The notes: a model not told the origin generated them from the letters alone. 64,000 nucleotides of DNA from Nitrospirales bacterium (GCA_022828225.1 JAJEJG010000006.1:62001-126000), one strand, 5' to 3'; positions 49,019 to 57,655 are shown, numbered from the stretch's first letter. Translations and numbers: made by a program.

Positions 49019-50425
49019 TCATCGCGTGACAAACCGGGGGCAGGCTTCCAACTCCCCTTCCAGGTAGGTGCGGATGGCTTGCAACCGTTCGGTCGTGGTG
49101 GCTTCGAAGCGGAGGACCAACGCGGGTTGCGTGTTGGAGGCGCGGATGAGGCCCCAGCCGTCATCGAAAGAGACGCGGACTCCGTCGAGCGTGACGACTT
49201 CACTGATTGCAGGACCGGCGGGATGAGCATTGTGCGCTTGCGACTGCCCTGCCGCTGCGACCAGCCGATTTCGTATCTCCTCGACGACTTGGAACTTCAC
49301 GTCGTCCGGACACTCTACACGAATCTCAGGGGTCACCTGCGTGGACGGCAGATCCGCCAGAAGAGAGGAGAAGGGCGCCTGCGTTTTCGACAGGATTTCA
49401 ATCAGCCGACACGAGGCATAAATGGCGTCGTCGTATCCGAAATAGCGATCAGCAAAAAACATATGTCCCGATATTTCCCCGGCCAGGGCGGCCTTTTCTT
49501 CCTTCATTTTGGCCTTCATTACGGAATGTCCCGTCTTCCACATAACGCCCTTCCCGCCGCGTTGCCGAATATCTTCGTATAGACATAAGGAGGCTTTGAC
49601 ATCGGAAATAACCGTGCTCCCGGGCCTGTCCTTCAAGAGTTCCCGTGCAAAAATCAGGAGCAGGCGATCTCCCCACACAATGTTCCCCTGTTCGTCGACG
49701 GTTCCAATGCGGTCCGCGTCACCGTCGTAGGCGATACCGGCGTCCGCCCGATGATGCCTGACGGCCTGGATGAGATCCCGAAGGTTCTCGACGACAGTGG
49801 GATCGGGATGATGGTTGGGGAACCGGCCGTCGAGTTCGTTATACAACCCCGTGACGCGGCAACCCAATTGCTCCAACGCCGCTTTCGCCACCAAACTCGC
49901 GGCGCCGTTTCCACAGTCGATCACAACGTGCATTCCTGTTCCGTCGACCCCGGCAAAGTGCTCCTTGAGATACCGCAAATAGGCAGGAATGACCGTTGCC
50001 GTTGATACGGTCCCCGATCCGGACGCATACGTCCCGGCTTCAATCAGGCGCCTGAGTTCCTGAATGTCTTCGCCGTGCAAGGCCGTTTTCTCCAGGCACA
50101 TTTTGAAGCCGTTGTATTCGGCCGCATTGTGGCTGCCGGTGACCATCACGCCGCCGTCCACGGGCAATTCATACAGGGCAAAATAGAGTAACGGCGTCGG
50201 GCAAATCCCGATATCCACGACGTGCACGCCCGCGGCCGTGATGCCCGCGAGCACCCGGTCCCGGAGTTCCGGCGAAGTCAGGCGCCCGTCCCGTCCCAGG
50301 GCCACCGTCCGACAGCCGCGTTGCCGGGCCATGGTGCCATAGGCGCGACCAATGGATTCCGCTACGTCGGGGGTGAGATCTGTCCCGACGATCCCGCGAA
50401 CGTCATATTCTCGAAAGATACTCAC
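49019..50425 (-). CDS. manB: Phosphomannomutase/phosphoglucomutase
   Basis: A 468-residue alpha-D-phosphohexomutase interconverting hexose 6- and 1-phosphates for surface polysaccharide synthesis. It has the phosphoserine loop GGVMVTGSHNAAEYNGFKMC, the metal loop AGIAYDGDADRIGTVDEQGN, the sugar loop GEISGHMFFADRYFGYDDAI and the phosphate-binding loop LIRASNTQPALVLRFEATTT. AlgC/ManB of Pseudomonas is the nearest model. It lies next to kdsC on the same strand (52-base gap), consistent with an LPS role. Confidence 0.94.
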   Translation of the reverse strand: MSIFREYDVRGIVGTDLTPDVAESIGRAYGTMARQRGCRTVALGRDGRLTSPELRDRVLAGITAAGVHVVDIGICPTPLLYFALYELPVDGGVMVTGSHNAAEYNGFKMCLEKTALHGEDIQELRRLIEAGTYASGSGTVSTATVIPAYLRYLKEHFAGVDGTGMHVVIDCGNGAASLVAKAALEQLGCRVTGLYNELDGRFPNHHPDPTVVENLRDLIQAVRHHRADAGIAYDGDADRIGTVDEQGNIVWGDRLLLIFARELLKDRPGSTVISDVKASLCLYEDIRQRGGKGVMWKTGHSVMKAKMKEEKAALAGEISGHMFFADRYFGYDDAIYASCRLIEILSKTQAPFSSLLADLPSTQVTPEIRVECPDDVKFQVVEEIRNRLVAAAGQSQAHNAHPAGPAISEVVTLDGVRVSFDDGWGLIRASNTQPALVLRFEATTTERLQAIRTYLEGELEACPRFVTR

Positions 50426-50477
50426 GAATGGGTGCCGCTACAGCGGGCAAAAATGATCGCGTACAGTTGGAAGAAGC

Positions 50478-51062
50478 TCAAGAGCGAGAGCCCCGGCCGG
50501 CTTTTGCCTGCTCGATTAAGAACGCCGGAGACAACCCCTGCGCGGCCAAAATCAGGTCGGCCACCTCCCTGACTGCCCCTTCGCCGCCCTTGGCCTTACA
50601 CACGTACCGGACCTTTTTCCGGACGGGCTCTCGCGCGTTCGCGGGCGCGGCGGAAAACCCGACTGCCCGGAGCGCGGGTAAATCCGGCACGTCATCGCCC
50701 ACGTATGCGATTTCCTCGAGTTGGATGCCATATTTTGACGCGAGTTCGTGCAGGACCGCCAGTTTGTCTTTAACGCCTTGGTGAAGTTCGGTAATGCCGA
50801 GCTTGGCGGACCGGATTTTCACCAACGGCGTGTCATCCATGGTAATGATGACCGTCACCAATCCGGCATGCTTTAACAGGACCAGACCCAGGCCGTCCCA
50901 GACGTTGAATCTCTTGGTCTGCTCGCCCGAATCCGAATAATAGAGGCCGCTATCGGTCAGGACTCCGTCGACGTCGGTCGCGAAGAGCCGAATTTTTTTC
51001 AGCATCCCGGTCAACCGGCGGGTGCGCGCGGGCGTTTGTCCGGATCGAGTTTTGTTTGCCAT
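50478..51062 (-). CDS. kdsC: 3-deoxy-D-manno-octulosonate 8-phosphate phosphatase (HAD family)
   Basis: A 194-residue HAD phosphatase making KDO, the LPS core sugar. Motif I is LFATDVDGVLTDSGLYYSDS, motif II lies in VTVIITMDDTPLVKIRSAKL, and motif III/IV in IAYVGDDVPDLPALRAVGFS. The N-terminal 20 residues are basic and may be an extension; an ATG near MLKKIRLFATD is an alternative start, but GAGAAGA precedes the chosen ATG. In the family motif II reads SGR or TGR; here TMD occupies that position, a deviation that could affect sugar choice. Confidence 0.88.
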   Translation of the reverse strand: MANKTRSGQTPARTRRLTGMLKKIRLFATDVDGVLTDSGLYYSDSGEQTKRFNVWDGLGLVLLKHAGLVTVIITMDDTPLVKIRSAKLGITELHQGVKDKLAVLHELASKYGIQLEEIAYVGDDVPDLPALRAVGFSAAPANAREPVRKKVRYVCKAKGGEGAVREVADLILAAQGLSPAFLIEQAKAGRGSRS

Positions 51063-51135
51063 TTCTTCTCAACCTGTTGGAAAGCCATTAAAACATAATC
51101 GATTTTGCAAGCAAAGCGATTTTCACGATGACCCT

Positions 51136-51165
51136 TGTAGAGACCAACGATCGTCGATCTCTACA
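51136..51165. repeat. Imperfect 30-base palindrome (REP-like), copy 2
   Basis: TGTAGAGACCAACGA with TCGTCGATCTCTACA is a diverged copy of the perfect palindrome at 26891-26920; two arm positions no longer pair. It lies upstream of kdsC. Confidence 0.8.
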
Positions 51166-51237
51166 TTAATTCGTTGACAAAAGCCGGGGCTGCCCACATC
51201 ATGATTGATTAACCTTGCGTGATCTTTCTTCTCTGAG

Positions 51238-51436
51238 TACCTCCCCTTTGTAAGGGGAGGTCAGGTGGGGTAGAGCCACTCGTCCGCAAGCCATTTGATC
51301 TCACTCTCCTGGCAAAGACTCTACCTCCCCTCGCCCCTCCTTACAAAGGAGGGGAACAGAGGGGGACGCAACCATCTTTTTCCTCCCCTTTGTAAGTGGG
51401 CGCATTTCCGAAGAGGGAATGCGGGTGGGGTAGAGT
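51238..51436. repeat. Composite interspersed repeats upstream of lptF
   Basis: ACCTCCCCTTTGTAAGGGGAGG with GGTGGGGTAGAG (51238-51276) is followed by the facing pair CTCTACCTCCCCTCGCCCC (51319-51356) and CCTCCCCTTTGTAAG (51383-51436). The last copy contains the insert TGGGCGCATTTCCGAAGAGG then GAATGCGG, also present at 54.9 kb. The gap from 51063 to 51491 holds no gene. Confidence 0.8.
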
Positions 51437-51491
51437 CACAGGAGGGGAAAGAAAAGATAGAAATCGTCAAACGAATGAGTGACCGCAGATC

Positions 51492-52574
51492 ATGACCATT
51501 CTCGATCGCTACGTATTCAAAGAGCTCCTCGGTCCATTCTCGGTCAGTCTCGGCATCCTTTGCTTTATCGTCCTGACCAAGGAGATGTTACGGCTGGTTG
51601 AATTGTTGGTCACCAACGGGGTGAGCCTGCCGGCTATCCTGGAGATTATCGCCACTCTCATGCCTTCCTTCCTGGTGCTGACGCTTCCCATGGCCTGCCT
51701 GATCTCGTCGATTACAACCTTCAGTCGATTTTCTTTCGACAAGGAACTCGTCGCCATGAGAGCGGCCGGACTCAGTTTGTTGAGGATCGCGGTCCCCGTG
51801 TTTGTCTTTTCGTTTTGCGTGTTCCTGGGCACCTTGCTCCTTTCACAATGGGGACAGCCCTGGTCCTCGATTTCCCTGAAGAAACTGGCCATCAGCCTGA
51901 TCCAGGACCAGTTGACCCTGGCCTTGGAGCGAGGGGTCTTCAACGAACCGGCGAAAGACATGATGATCTTCGTTCCCACGCCGGAACCCGGTGAGCAAGC
52001 CACGGGCATTTTCATCCTGGATCAGCGAGACCCTGAGCAGGAGATCATCATCACGGCCCAAACTTTTCAAATGATCAGAAATCCGCAACGCAAACAGTTC
52101 GGCATGCGCTTGCATGAAGGCGAGATTCACCACGTTCCCAGGGAAGGCGCCCAACATCATCAGTTGGCGTTTTCCACTTATGATCTCAAGATGAATCTGG
52201 CCCCGGCCCTCGCCGTCGAAACACCCAGGCGTCCAGACTACGAACAGATAGTGACCGCATTGGATCAATCCGACTGGCGGGACATCAAGATGCTTCGCCG
52301 CCTGATGGAGTACTACAAGGACCTGGGGTTCCCCGTGGCCGCGCTCATCCTGGGTATCCTCGGCATGCCGGTCGGCATCGTCTCAAAACGAAGCGGGCGC
52401 ATGAGAGGGTTTGTTTTGGGGATCTTCATCATGGTCGGCTACTATCTGCTCAACGTGTTGGGCGAGTTTTCCGTGACGGCTTTGCTCCTTCATCCGTTTG
52501 TGGGAGCATGGCTCCCCAACGTCCTCCTGCTCCTGATCACGTGGAGGCTCTTCTATCAGGCGAGCCGACGCTGA
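51492..52574 (+). CDS. lptF: LPS export permease LptF
   Basis: A 360-residue inner-membrane subunit of the LptBFGC transporter that extracts LPS from the inner membrane. Six hydrophobic helices are visible, three before a periplasmic jellyroll (about residues 125-265) and three after it. Typical opening ILDRYVFKELLGPFSVSLGI and the conserved SFDKELVAMRAAGLSLLRIA coupling helix that contacts the ATPase LptB are present. lptG follows after 25 bases. LptB is not in the window. The ribosome-binding site is weak. Confidence 0.92.
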   Translation: MTILDRYVFKELLGPFSVSLGILCFIVLTKEMLRLVELLVTNGVSLPAILEIIATLMPSFLVLTLPMACLISSITTFSRFSFDKELVAMRAAGLSLLRIAVPVFVFSFCVFLGTLLLSQWGQPWSSISLKKLAISLIQDQLTLALERGVFNEPAKDMMIFVPTPEPGEQATGIFILDQRDPEQEIIITAQTFQMIRNPQRKQFGMRLHEGEIHHVPREGAQHHQLAFSTYDLKMNLAPALAVETPRRPDYEQIVTALDQSDWRDIKMLRRLMEYYKDLGFPVAALILGILGMPVGIVSKRSGRMRGFVLGIFIMVGYYLLNVLGEFSVTALLLHPFVGAWLPNVLLLLITWRLFYQASRR

Positions 52575-52599
52575 TCCTTCGACTTCGCTCAGGACAAGC
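52575..52599 (+). repeat. Interspersed repeat filling the whole lptF-lptG gap
   Basis: TCCTTCGACTTCGCTCAGGA followed by CAAGC exactly spans the bases between the lptF stop and the lptG ATG. Its AGGA (52591-52594) lies five bases before the ATG and is the only ribosome-binding site candidate. Confidence 0.8.
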
Positions 52600-53691
52600 A
52601 TGGGCATTCTATTCTGGTATATCGTTCGTCACTATCTGAGCATCCTGCTCCTGTGTCTCACCGGTCTGGTCACCATTTACCTGGTGATCGACTTTTTTGA
52701 AAAACTTCGCCGATTTCTGAAGCATGACGCCGAATTGACCTCTATCTTGATGTATTTCATTTATAAAACCCCTGACATAGCCTTCCAACTGGCGCCGTTT
52801 GCCGTACTGATGGCTTCGCTGCTCGCCATCGGACTCCTGAACAAGAACCATGAAATCACGGCAATGAGAAGTTGTGGGGTCAGCCTTTTTCACGTTACCA
52901 TACCGTTTCTGGCCGTCGCGGGCCTCATCACGGTTATCCTGTTGGGCCTGACGGCAGTCGTGATTCCATTGGCCAATGCCAAGGCGGAGCACATTCGGAC
53001 CGTCGAGATCCGGAAAAAGCCGCAAGCGCTTTCATTTACCAGCGAGAACCTGTGGCTGTACATTCAGGACAACGCGCTCATGCACGTTCAACGAGTCGAT
53101 CCGACGGGCACGCACCTCCACAACGTCACGCTCTACCGGCTGAACGACCAATTCACGTTGGATGCCTTGCTCGCGGCTGACAGTGCCGCGTTCACGGATG
53201 GCCGATGGACTTTACACAACGTGGCGGAACGGGGAATCGAACCTGATGGCGGCATCGAAATGGTCCACTGGAAGTCCCTCCCCTTGAAATTATCCTTAAC
53301 ACCCGATGATTTGATGACCTGGAACGCGCTTGAGCCCGAACATATGACGTTGAACCAACTCAGCGCTCACATCGAACACTTGCGGCAGGAAAGAACCAGC
53401 GTGACAAAATTTCTCCTGGACTATTGGCGGCGAGTGGCGTTTGCTTTCGTCCCGTTGATCATGACGGTTCTCGGCGTATCGATTGCACTCCTTGAAATCG
53501 GCACCCGGACGGTCAGTGTGGGCAAAGGCATTGGGCAGGCGTTGAGCATCAGCTTCCTGTTCTGGGCGACGAATTCCGTCGGCCTGACGCTGGGGAAAAG
53601 CGGGGCCTTGTTTCCCCAGGTCGCGGCGTGGATCGCGTGCGTCATGTTTCTCATCGTCAGCCTCAACATTTTTCTGAAAGTGCGCTATTGA
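52600..53691 (+). CDS. lptG: LPS export permease LptG
   Basis: A 363-residue partner of LptF. It starts MGILFWYIVRHYLSILLLCL, has six membrane helices split by a periplasmic beta-rich domain (about residues 125-255), and the coupling segment NKNHEITAMRSCGVSLFHVT. The second helical bundle includes AFVPLIMTVLGVSIALLEIG and KGIGQALSISFLFWATNSVG. The start is fixed by the lptF stop and a repeat-derived AGGA. lpxD follows immediately. Confidence 0.92.
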   Translation: MGILFWYIVRHYLSILLLCLTGLVTIYLVIDFFEKLRRFLKHDAELTSILMYFIYKTPDIAFQLAPFAVLMASLLAIGLLNKNHEITAMRSCGVSLFHVTIPFLAVAGLITVILLGLTAVVIPLANAKAEHIRTVEIRKKPQALSFTSENLWLYIQDNALMHVQRVDPTGTHLHNVTLYRLNDQFTLDALLAADSAAFTDGRWTLHNVAERGIEPDGGIEMVHWKSLPLKLSLTPDDLMTWNALEPEHMTLNQLSAHIEHLRQERTSVTKFLLDYWRRVAFAFVPLIMTVLGVSIALLEIGTRTVSVGKGIGQALSISFLFWATNSVGLTLGKSGALFPQVAAWIACVMFLIVSLNIFLKVRY

Positions 53692-53723
53692 ACAACGTCT
53701 CACAAGCTTTAGAGAAAACAGAA

Positions 53724-54788
53724 ATGCCTGACGGGTATCCGGTAAACGAATTAGTCCGCGCCATCGACGCGGAACTGCATGGCCCGGCGGAACTTCGTAT
53801 TACCGGCGTCAACAGTCTCGAACAGGCCGTGCCGGGCGACCTGGCTTTGCTGAGCGGTCATCGGTTGCTGGACCAGGCCCTTCAATCGAAAGCCTCGGCG
53901 TTCATCGTGCCCCAATATTTTCCCGATTTGCACGGCGCCCAATTGGTTTCGGCCCACCCGCAGTACGATTTCGTCCGGTTGATTCAACAATTTTTCACAA
54001 AAACACCCTCGTTCCCCGGGATCGCCGAACACGTCGTGAAAGGCTCGAACGTGAGCCTGGGACAAGATGTGTCCATCGGGCCATTCGTCACGATCGGCGA
54101 TCATGCGACTCTCGGAAACCGGGTCACCGTCTATCCCGGTGTCTTTTTGGGAGACGGCGTCACCATCGGCGATGATACCGTCCTGCATCCGAACGTAAGC
54201 ATTCAGGACGGATGCCGGATAGGCGCCCGGGTCATTATCAACGCGGGAACCGTGATAGGAAGTGAAGGATTCGGGTACGTTCAACACGAAGGCCGTCATC
54301 ATAAAATTCCGCAACGGGGCATCGTCGTCATTGAAGATGACGTTGAAATCGGAGCTAACGTGACGATCGACCGGGCCACGTTCGGAGCCACCCACGTCAG
54401 GCAAGGCACCAAGATCGACAACCTCGTTCAAATCGCCCATAACGTGACCGTGGGAGAACACGGCATCATCGTGGCGCAAGTCGGCATCGCGGGCAGCACG
54501 ACGCTCGGCAAGGGGGTCATGATCGGGGGGCAAGCCGGCCTGATCGATCATCTCACGATCGGGGACCAGGCCATGATCGCGGCAGGGGCGGGAATCGAAA
54601 AAGACGTGGAGCCCGGCGCCAGAATGTCCGGGCGGCCTGCAAAACAGAGTACGGTCTTTTTCCGCTCCCACGTCCTGGTGCAGCAACTCCCGGAACTCAA
54701 AAAACAGGTTTCGAAACTGGAAAAACGTCTTGCCGCCATCGAAAACAAGCAATCCGAAACCCGCGAAACCAAGAAGGCGACTTCGTAA
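53724..54788 (+). CDS. lpxD: UDP-3-O-(3-hydroxyacyl)glucosamine N-acyltransferase
   Basis: A 354-residue lipid A enzyme that adds the second acyl chain to UDP-glucosamine. An N-terminal uridine-binding domain (LRITGVNSLEQAVPGDLALL) is followed by hexapeptide coils (VSIGPFVTIGDHATLGNRVT, DDTVLHPNVSIQDGCRIGAR), the motif GFGYVQHEGRHHKIPQRGIV, the catalytic histidine in QIAHNVTVGEHGIIVAQVGI and a C-terminal coiled coil (LPELKKQVSKLEKRLAAIEN). The ATG at 53724 is chosen because it gives the usual N-terminus; a TTG overlapping the lptG stop is possible. The neighbourhood is consistent with LPS assembly. Confidence 0.94.
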   Translation: MPDGYPVNELVRAIDAELHGPAELRITGVNSLEQAVPGDLALLSGHRLLDQALQSKASAFIVPQYFPDLHGAQLVSAHPQYDFVRLIQQFFTKTPSFPGIAEHVVKGSNVSLGQDVSIGPFVTIGDHATLGNRVTVYPGVFLGDGVTIGDDTVLHPNVSIQDGCRIGARVIINAGTVIGSEGFGYVQHEGRHHKIPQRGIVVIEDDVEIGANVTIDRATFGATHVRQGTKIDNLVQIAHNVTVGEHGIIVAQVGIAGSTTLGKGVMIGGQAGLIDHLTIGDQAMIAAGAGIEKDVEPGARMSGRPAKQSTVFFRSHVLVQQLPELKKQVSKLEKRLAAIENKQSETRETKKATS

Positions 54789-54795
54789 ATGTTCA

Positions 54796-54922
54796 CTCTC
54801 TACCTCCCCTCGCCCCTCCTTACAAAGGAGGGGAATCGGAGGGCTCAAACAATCCTCGCTGTCTGGCTTCCTCCCCTTTGTAAGTGGGCGCATTTCCGAA
54901 GAGGGAATGCGGGTGGGGTAGA
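54796..54922. repeat. Composite interspersed repeat with inserted module
   Basis: The facing pair CTCTACCTCCCCTCGCCCC and CCTCCCCTTTGTAAG is present, the second copy carrying TGGGCGCATTTCCGAAGAGG and GAATGCGG. The 3' copy is nearly identical to that at 51383-51436, indicating recent spread. Confidence 0.8.
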
Positions 54923-54930
54923 ATTTCTGG

Positions 54931-55476
54931 TTACTTTTTCGCAGTCAAAGGAGGGATGACCGACCGCCAGGTAAACAACTTGCCCCAAAAAAACCCTGCC
55001 CACGGCAGGCCATACGCTGCCATATAGTCCAGGGACCCGGAACTGAAGCTCCACGTGGAAAGCCCGAGCAACCCCCCGATCCCCAGCACGTAGGCGACCG
55101 GCACCAAACTCCGGCCGGCATGCGTCAATTCCACGTCAGTCGATGCTTTCGCCGCTTTCTTGAGTCGTTGTGCTCCCCTGCTATTGGAGGACCTCATGCG
55201 ACTCGCCCAAAATTCGGGAAACGCTCGAAACAGATAACGGTGGTAGCGCGTTTGTCCCCACCCAAGCAAAATGCCGGCCAACATCAGCCCCGAACTCTTG
55301 ATAAATGTCCACTCGTCATAGGTCTCGACAAACAACTGGTAGACCAACGCGAGAATCCCGATAATCATGGCCAACAAGCCCAGCAACCCTGACGGAAACA
55401 AAATATAGGTGCGGATATAGTTTTCGGCGAGTTGCGCCTCATTTTCCTTGCGTTGGGCCGTGATAATTTTTCTCAT
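54931..55476 (-). CDS. Membrane protein of unknown function
   Basis: A 181-residue protein with two adjacent hydrophobic helices near residues 24-48 (FPSGLLGLLAMIIGILALVY) and 62-75 (SGLMLAGILLGWGQ), and two shorter ones near residues 125-160 (VAYVLGIGGLLGLSTWSF). The loop between is basic (RSSNSRGAQRLKKAAKAS), suggesting a cytoplasmic face. No family is recognised. The ribosome-binding site is weak. It may be co-transcribed with yacG, which starts after 26 bases of same-strand gap. Confidence 0.65.
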   Translation of the reverse strand: MRKIITAQRKENEAQLAENYIRTYILFPSGLLGLLAMIIGILALVYQLFVETYDEWTFIKSSGLMLAGILLGWGQTRYHRYLFRAFPEFWASRMRSSNSRGAQRLKKAAKASTDVELTHAGRSLVPVAYVLGIGGLLGLSTWSFSSGSLDYMAAYGLPWAGFFWGKLFTWRSVIPPLTAKK

Positions 55477-55502
55477 GGAATGTGCCGTTCGGGATAAGAA
55501 AT

Positions 55503-55688
55503 TCAGGGGTCGCTCGTCGGAGCGCCTTCAACTGAAATGGGAACGGATTGTTGGGAATCTTCGGGAACCCGATAGCCGGCGTTGAGCCAGGCGCCGAGAT
55601 CAACGAGTCGGCACCGTTCCGAGCAAAACGGGAAAAATGCGGAATCTTCAGGCGTGAGAAACCGGCAACACGGGCACAGCGGCGTCAT
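55503..55688 (-). CDS. yacG: Zinc-ribbon protein YacG (DNA gyrase inhibitor family)
   Basis: A 61-residue protein with the YacG zinc motif: MTPLCPCCRFLTPEDSAFFP with CxxC, then FCSERCRLVDLGAWLNAGYR with CxxxC and the DLGxW signature. E. coli YacG binds GyrB and inhibits gyrase. The ATG at 55688 gives the usual length. It has no Shine-Dalgarno, but TATACT lies only seven bases upstream, so the mRNA may be leaderless. The upstream GTG-type start would place the zinc motif too far from the N-terminus. Confidence 0.85.
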   Translation of the reverse strand: MTPLCPCCRFLTPEDSAFFPFCSERCRLVDLGAWLNAGYRVPEDSQQSVPISVEGAPTSDP

Positions 55689-55874
55689 GAAAAAAGTATA
55701 GCAAGACGCCACAAACAAGGAAATAGACGGGCACGGAATTTCTCAATAAAAACATATGTGCCGGACAGCAGGTACCATTGCAAACTCTCTATGGAGCAGT
55801 GTACAAATTCACAGACACTCCGTCATACCGAGAGAATCGTTCATGCACGCAATGAGGAAGGAATTCGTACATCC

Positions 55875-56060
55875 ATGAAAAACGTCCAAATTGTTTTCAA
55901 TATTCAAGTCCCCGATCACATCTCTGAAGAAGAAGTCAACAGCCGGCTGCATCAAGTCATCAGTTCCCTTATGGCACAAGAATTTGGCGGCCATTCATTG
56001 GCCGACCAGCCGGCGGGACTTCCCCCGGACGATCACGACGGCCAAGTCGGCCATGCGTGA
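55875..56060 (+). CDS. Small protein of unknown function upstream of an AbrB-like antitoxin
   Basis: A 61-residue protein beginning MKNVQIVFNIQVPDHISEEE, then VNSRLHQVISSLMAQEFG, with an acidic tail. No family is recognised. The purine-rich GGAAGGA is about 13 bases from the ATG, a long spacing, so the start is uncertain; earlier starts read into repeat-like sequence. Its stop overlaps the next gene's GTG start (GTGA), the best support for expression. Confidence 0.5.
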   Translation: MKNVQIVFNIQVPDHISEEEVNSRLHQVISSLMAQEFGGHSLADQPAGLPPDDHDGQVGHA

Positions 56061-56308
56061 CTCCCAACCCACCCGACTCCCTAAAATTTGTTATTGGAAA
56101 TTCCCAAGGCATACGTATCTCAAAGCTGCTGTTACAGAAGTATGGGTTCATAGATCGCCTTGTCTTGGAGGAAACCGATCGGGGAATTTTGATTCGCAAG
56201 CCCGCTGAAGATAATCGGTTTTCCTGGGAAGATACTTTCAAGGCAATGGCTCAGGAAGAAGAAGATTGGCGTGATCTGGAAGTGACGCTTATGGATTGGA
56301 GCGGGTGA
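56057..56308 (+). CDS. AbrB/MazE-like DNA-binding antitoxin, orphan
   Basis: An 83-residue protein with a SpoVT-AbrB swapped-hairpin domain: VIGNSQGIRISKLLLQKYGF and LVLEETDRGILIRKPAED. An acidic C-terminal tail (RFSWEDTFKAMAQEEEDWRD) is typical of MazE antitoxins that wrap a MazF toxin. No toxin gene follows: the last 12 bases run into the 3' end of the opposite-strand tRNA-Gly. The start GTG overlaps the previous stop. It may be a decayed toxin-antitoxin remnant or a stand-alone regulator. Confidence 0.75.
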   Translation: MTPNPPDSLKFVIGNSQGIRISKLLLQKYGFIDRLVLEETDRGILIRKPAEDNRFSWEDTFKAMAQEEEDWRDLEVTLMDWSG

Positions 56309-56371
56309 GGAGATTCGAACTCCCGACCAACGGCTTGGGAAGCCGATGCGCTACCACTGCGCTACACCCGC
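56297..56371 (-). tRNA. tRNA-Gly (anticodon CCC)
   Basis: The 75-base cloverleaf has acceptor GCGGGTG/CACCCGC, D-stem GCGC/GCGC, anticodon loop TTCCCAA on a GGC/GCC-rich stem, T-arm GGGAG-TTCGAAT-CTCCT and an encoded CCA. The outer pair of the anticodon stem is a mismatch. Its 3' end overlaps the antitoxin gene by 12 bases. Confidence 0.93.
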
Positions 56372-56431
56372 CCGCAATTTTAGAAGGGAATTCATTCTAG
56401 GCAGGGCGCGGAATACAAGTCAAGGAGAGGG

Positions 56432-57655
56432 CTAGATCCGCACCTGCACCAGCGCGTATTTCCGTTTGCCGATTTTTACCTGGTATGACTCGTTCGCCTG
56501 CAACGGCAAAACCGCATTGCCGTCCTGACGGCGTTCCTGGTTGATGGAGACGGCGCCTTGCGCGATCAAGCGGCGCGCTTCCGCTTTACTGGGCAACAAG
56601 CTCGTTCGCATGAGGAGATCCACCAGCCCGATCGAGGGGTTTCCCGGATCCGGAAAATCCGCTCCCGTCAACGTGACCGTCACGTCGGGCTGTTCGGGAA
56701 ATTCCCGCTTTCGAAACTTCTGCTCAAAGTCTTCCTTGGCTTGTCGTGCGGCCTCCTCACCGTGATACCGGGTCACCATGCCTTCCGCCAGGTCCAGCTT
56801 CGCCTCCTTGGGATGGCGTTGCTTGACCGCATCGAGATCATCGGACGTCAGCAACTCATAGTACCGGAACATCAGGTCATCGCTGATCGACATGATCTTG
56901 CCGAACATATCCGAGGGCTCATCTTCCAGGGCAATGGAGTTGCCGAAACTTTTACTCATCTTTCGCACGCCGTCCGTCCCTTCCAATAACGGGACCGTGA
57001 TGACGATTTGAGGGACCTGGCCCCAATTGCGCTGGAGATCCCGCCCTACGAGCAAATTAAACGTCTGATCCGTACCGCCCAGTTCGACGTCGGCTTTGAG
57101 CGCCACGGAATCGTACCCCTGGACCAGCGGATATAAAAATTCATGGACGCCGATGGGTTTCTGCTCCCGGTAACGTTTGGAAAAGTCGTCGCGTTCCAAC
57201 ATGCGCGCCAGGTTATAGTGCGAACACAATTCGATGACTTCCTCGGCACGCATGTCCTGCATCCAACGGCTGTTGAACTCCACGCGCGTGGTCTCGGAAT
57301 CCAGCGTTTTGAAGATTTGTCGCTCATACGTTTTGGCGTTGGCCAGGACCTGCTCCTTGCTCAGCACCTTTCTCGTTTCGGAGACACCGGTCGGGTCACC
57401 GATCATGCCGGTAAAATCCCCGATCAGGAAGATGACCTCGTGCCCAAGCTCCTGAAAGTGCCGGAGCTTCTGGATCAGCACGATATGGCCGAGATGGAGA
57501 TCCGGCGCGGTGGGGTCGAACCCGGCTTTCACCCGCAAGGGTCTCCCCTCCTTGAGTGACGTTCTGAGCCGGTCCTCGAGCTCACGCTGTTGGATCACCT
57601 CAACGGTGCCGCGCGTAATCAGGTCAAGCTGTCGTTTCAATTCCCGATCTGACAT
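56432..57655 (-). CDS. tyrS: Tyrosyl-tRNA synthetase
   Basis: A 407-residue class I synthetase charging tRNA-Tyr. It has the HIGH-type motif in [32 protein letters not shown], the [20 protein letters not shown] region and [12 protein letters not shown] (KMSKS), and ends with an S4 RNA-binding domain (residues 340-400, [20 protein letters not shown]). The layout is that of the TyrRS subgroup common outside enterobacteria (TyrZ-like). CGGAATC precedes the ATG. Confidence 0.95.
   Translation of the reverse strand: MSDRELKRQLDLITRGTVEVIQQRELEDRLRTSLKEGRPLRVKAGFDPTAPDLHLGHIVLIQKLRHFQELGHEVIFLIGDFTGMIGDPTGVSETRKVLSKEQVLANAKTYERQIFKTLDSETTRVEFNSRWMQDMRAEEVIELCSHYNLARMLERDDFSKRYREQKPIGVHEFLYPLVQGYDSVALKADVELGGTDQTFNLLVGRDLQRNWGQVPQIVITVPLLEGTDGVRKMSKSFGNSIALEDEPSDMFGKIMSISDDLMFRYYELLTSDDLDAVKQRHPKEAKLDLAEGMVTRYHGEEAARQAKEDFEQKFRKREFPEQPDVTVTLTGADFPDPGNPSIGLVDLLMRTSLLPSKAEARRLIAQGAVSINQERRQDGNAVLPLQANESYQVKIGKRKYALVQVRI

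Noticed and set aside
53751-54893. 380-codon frame opposite lpxD
   Set aside because: Its start lies in an interspersed repeat and the hexapeptide repeats of LpxD explain its openness.
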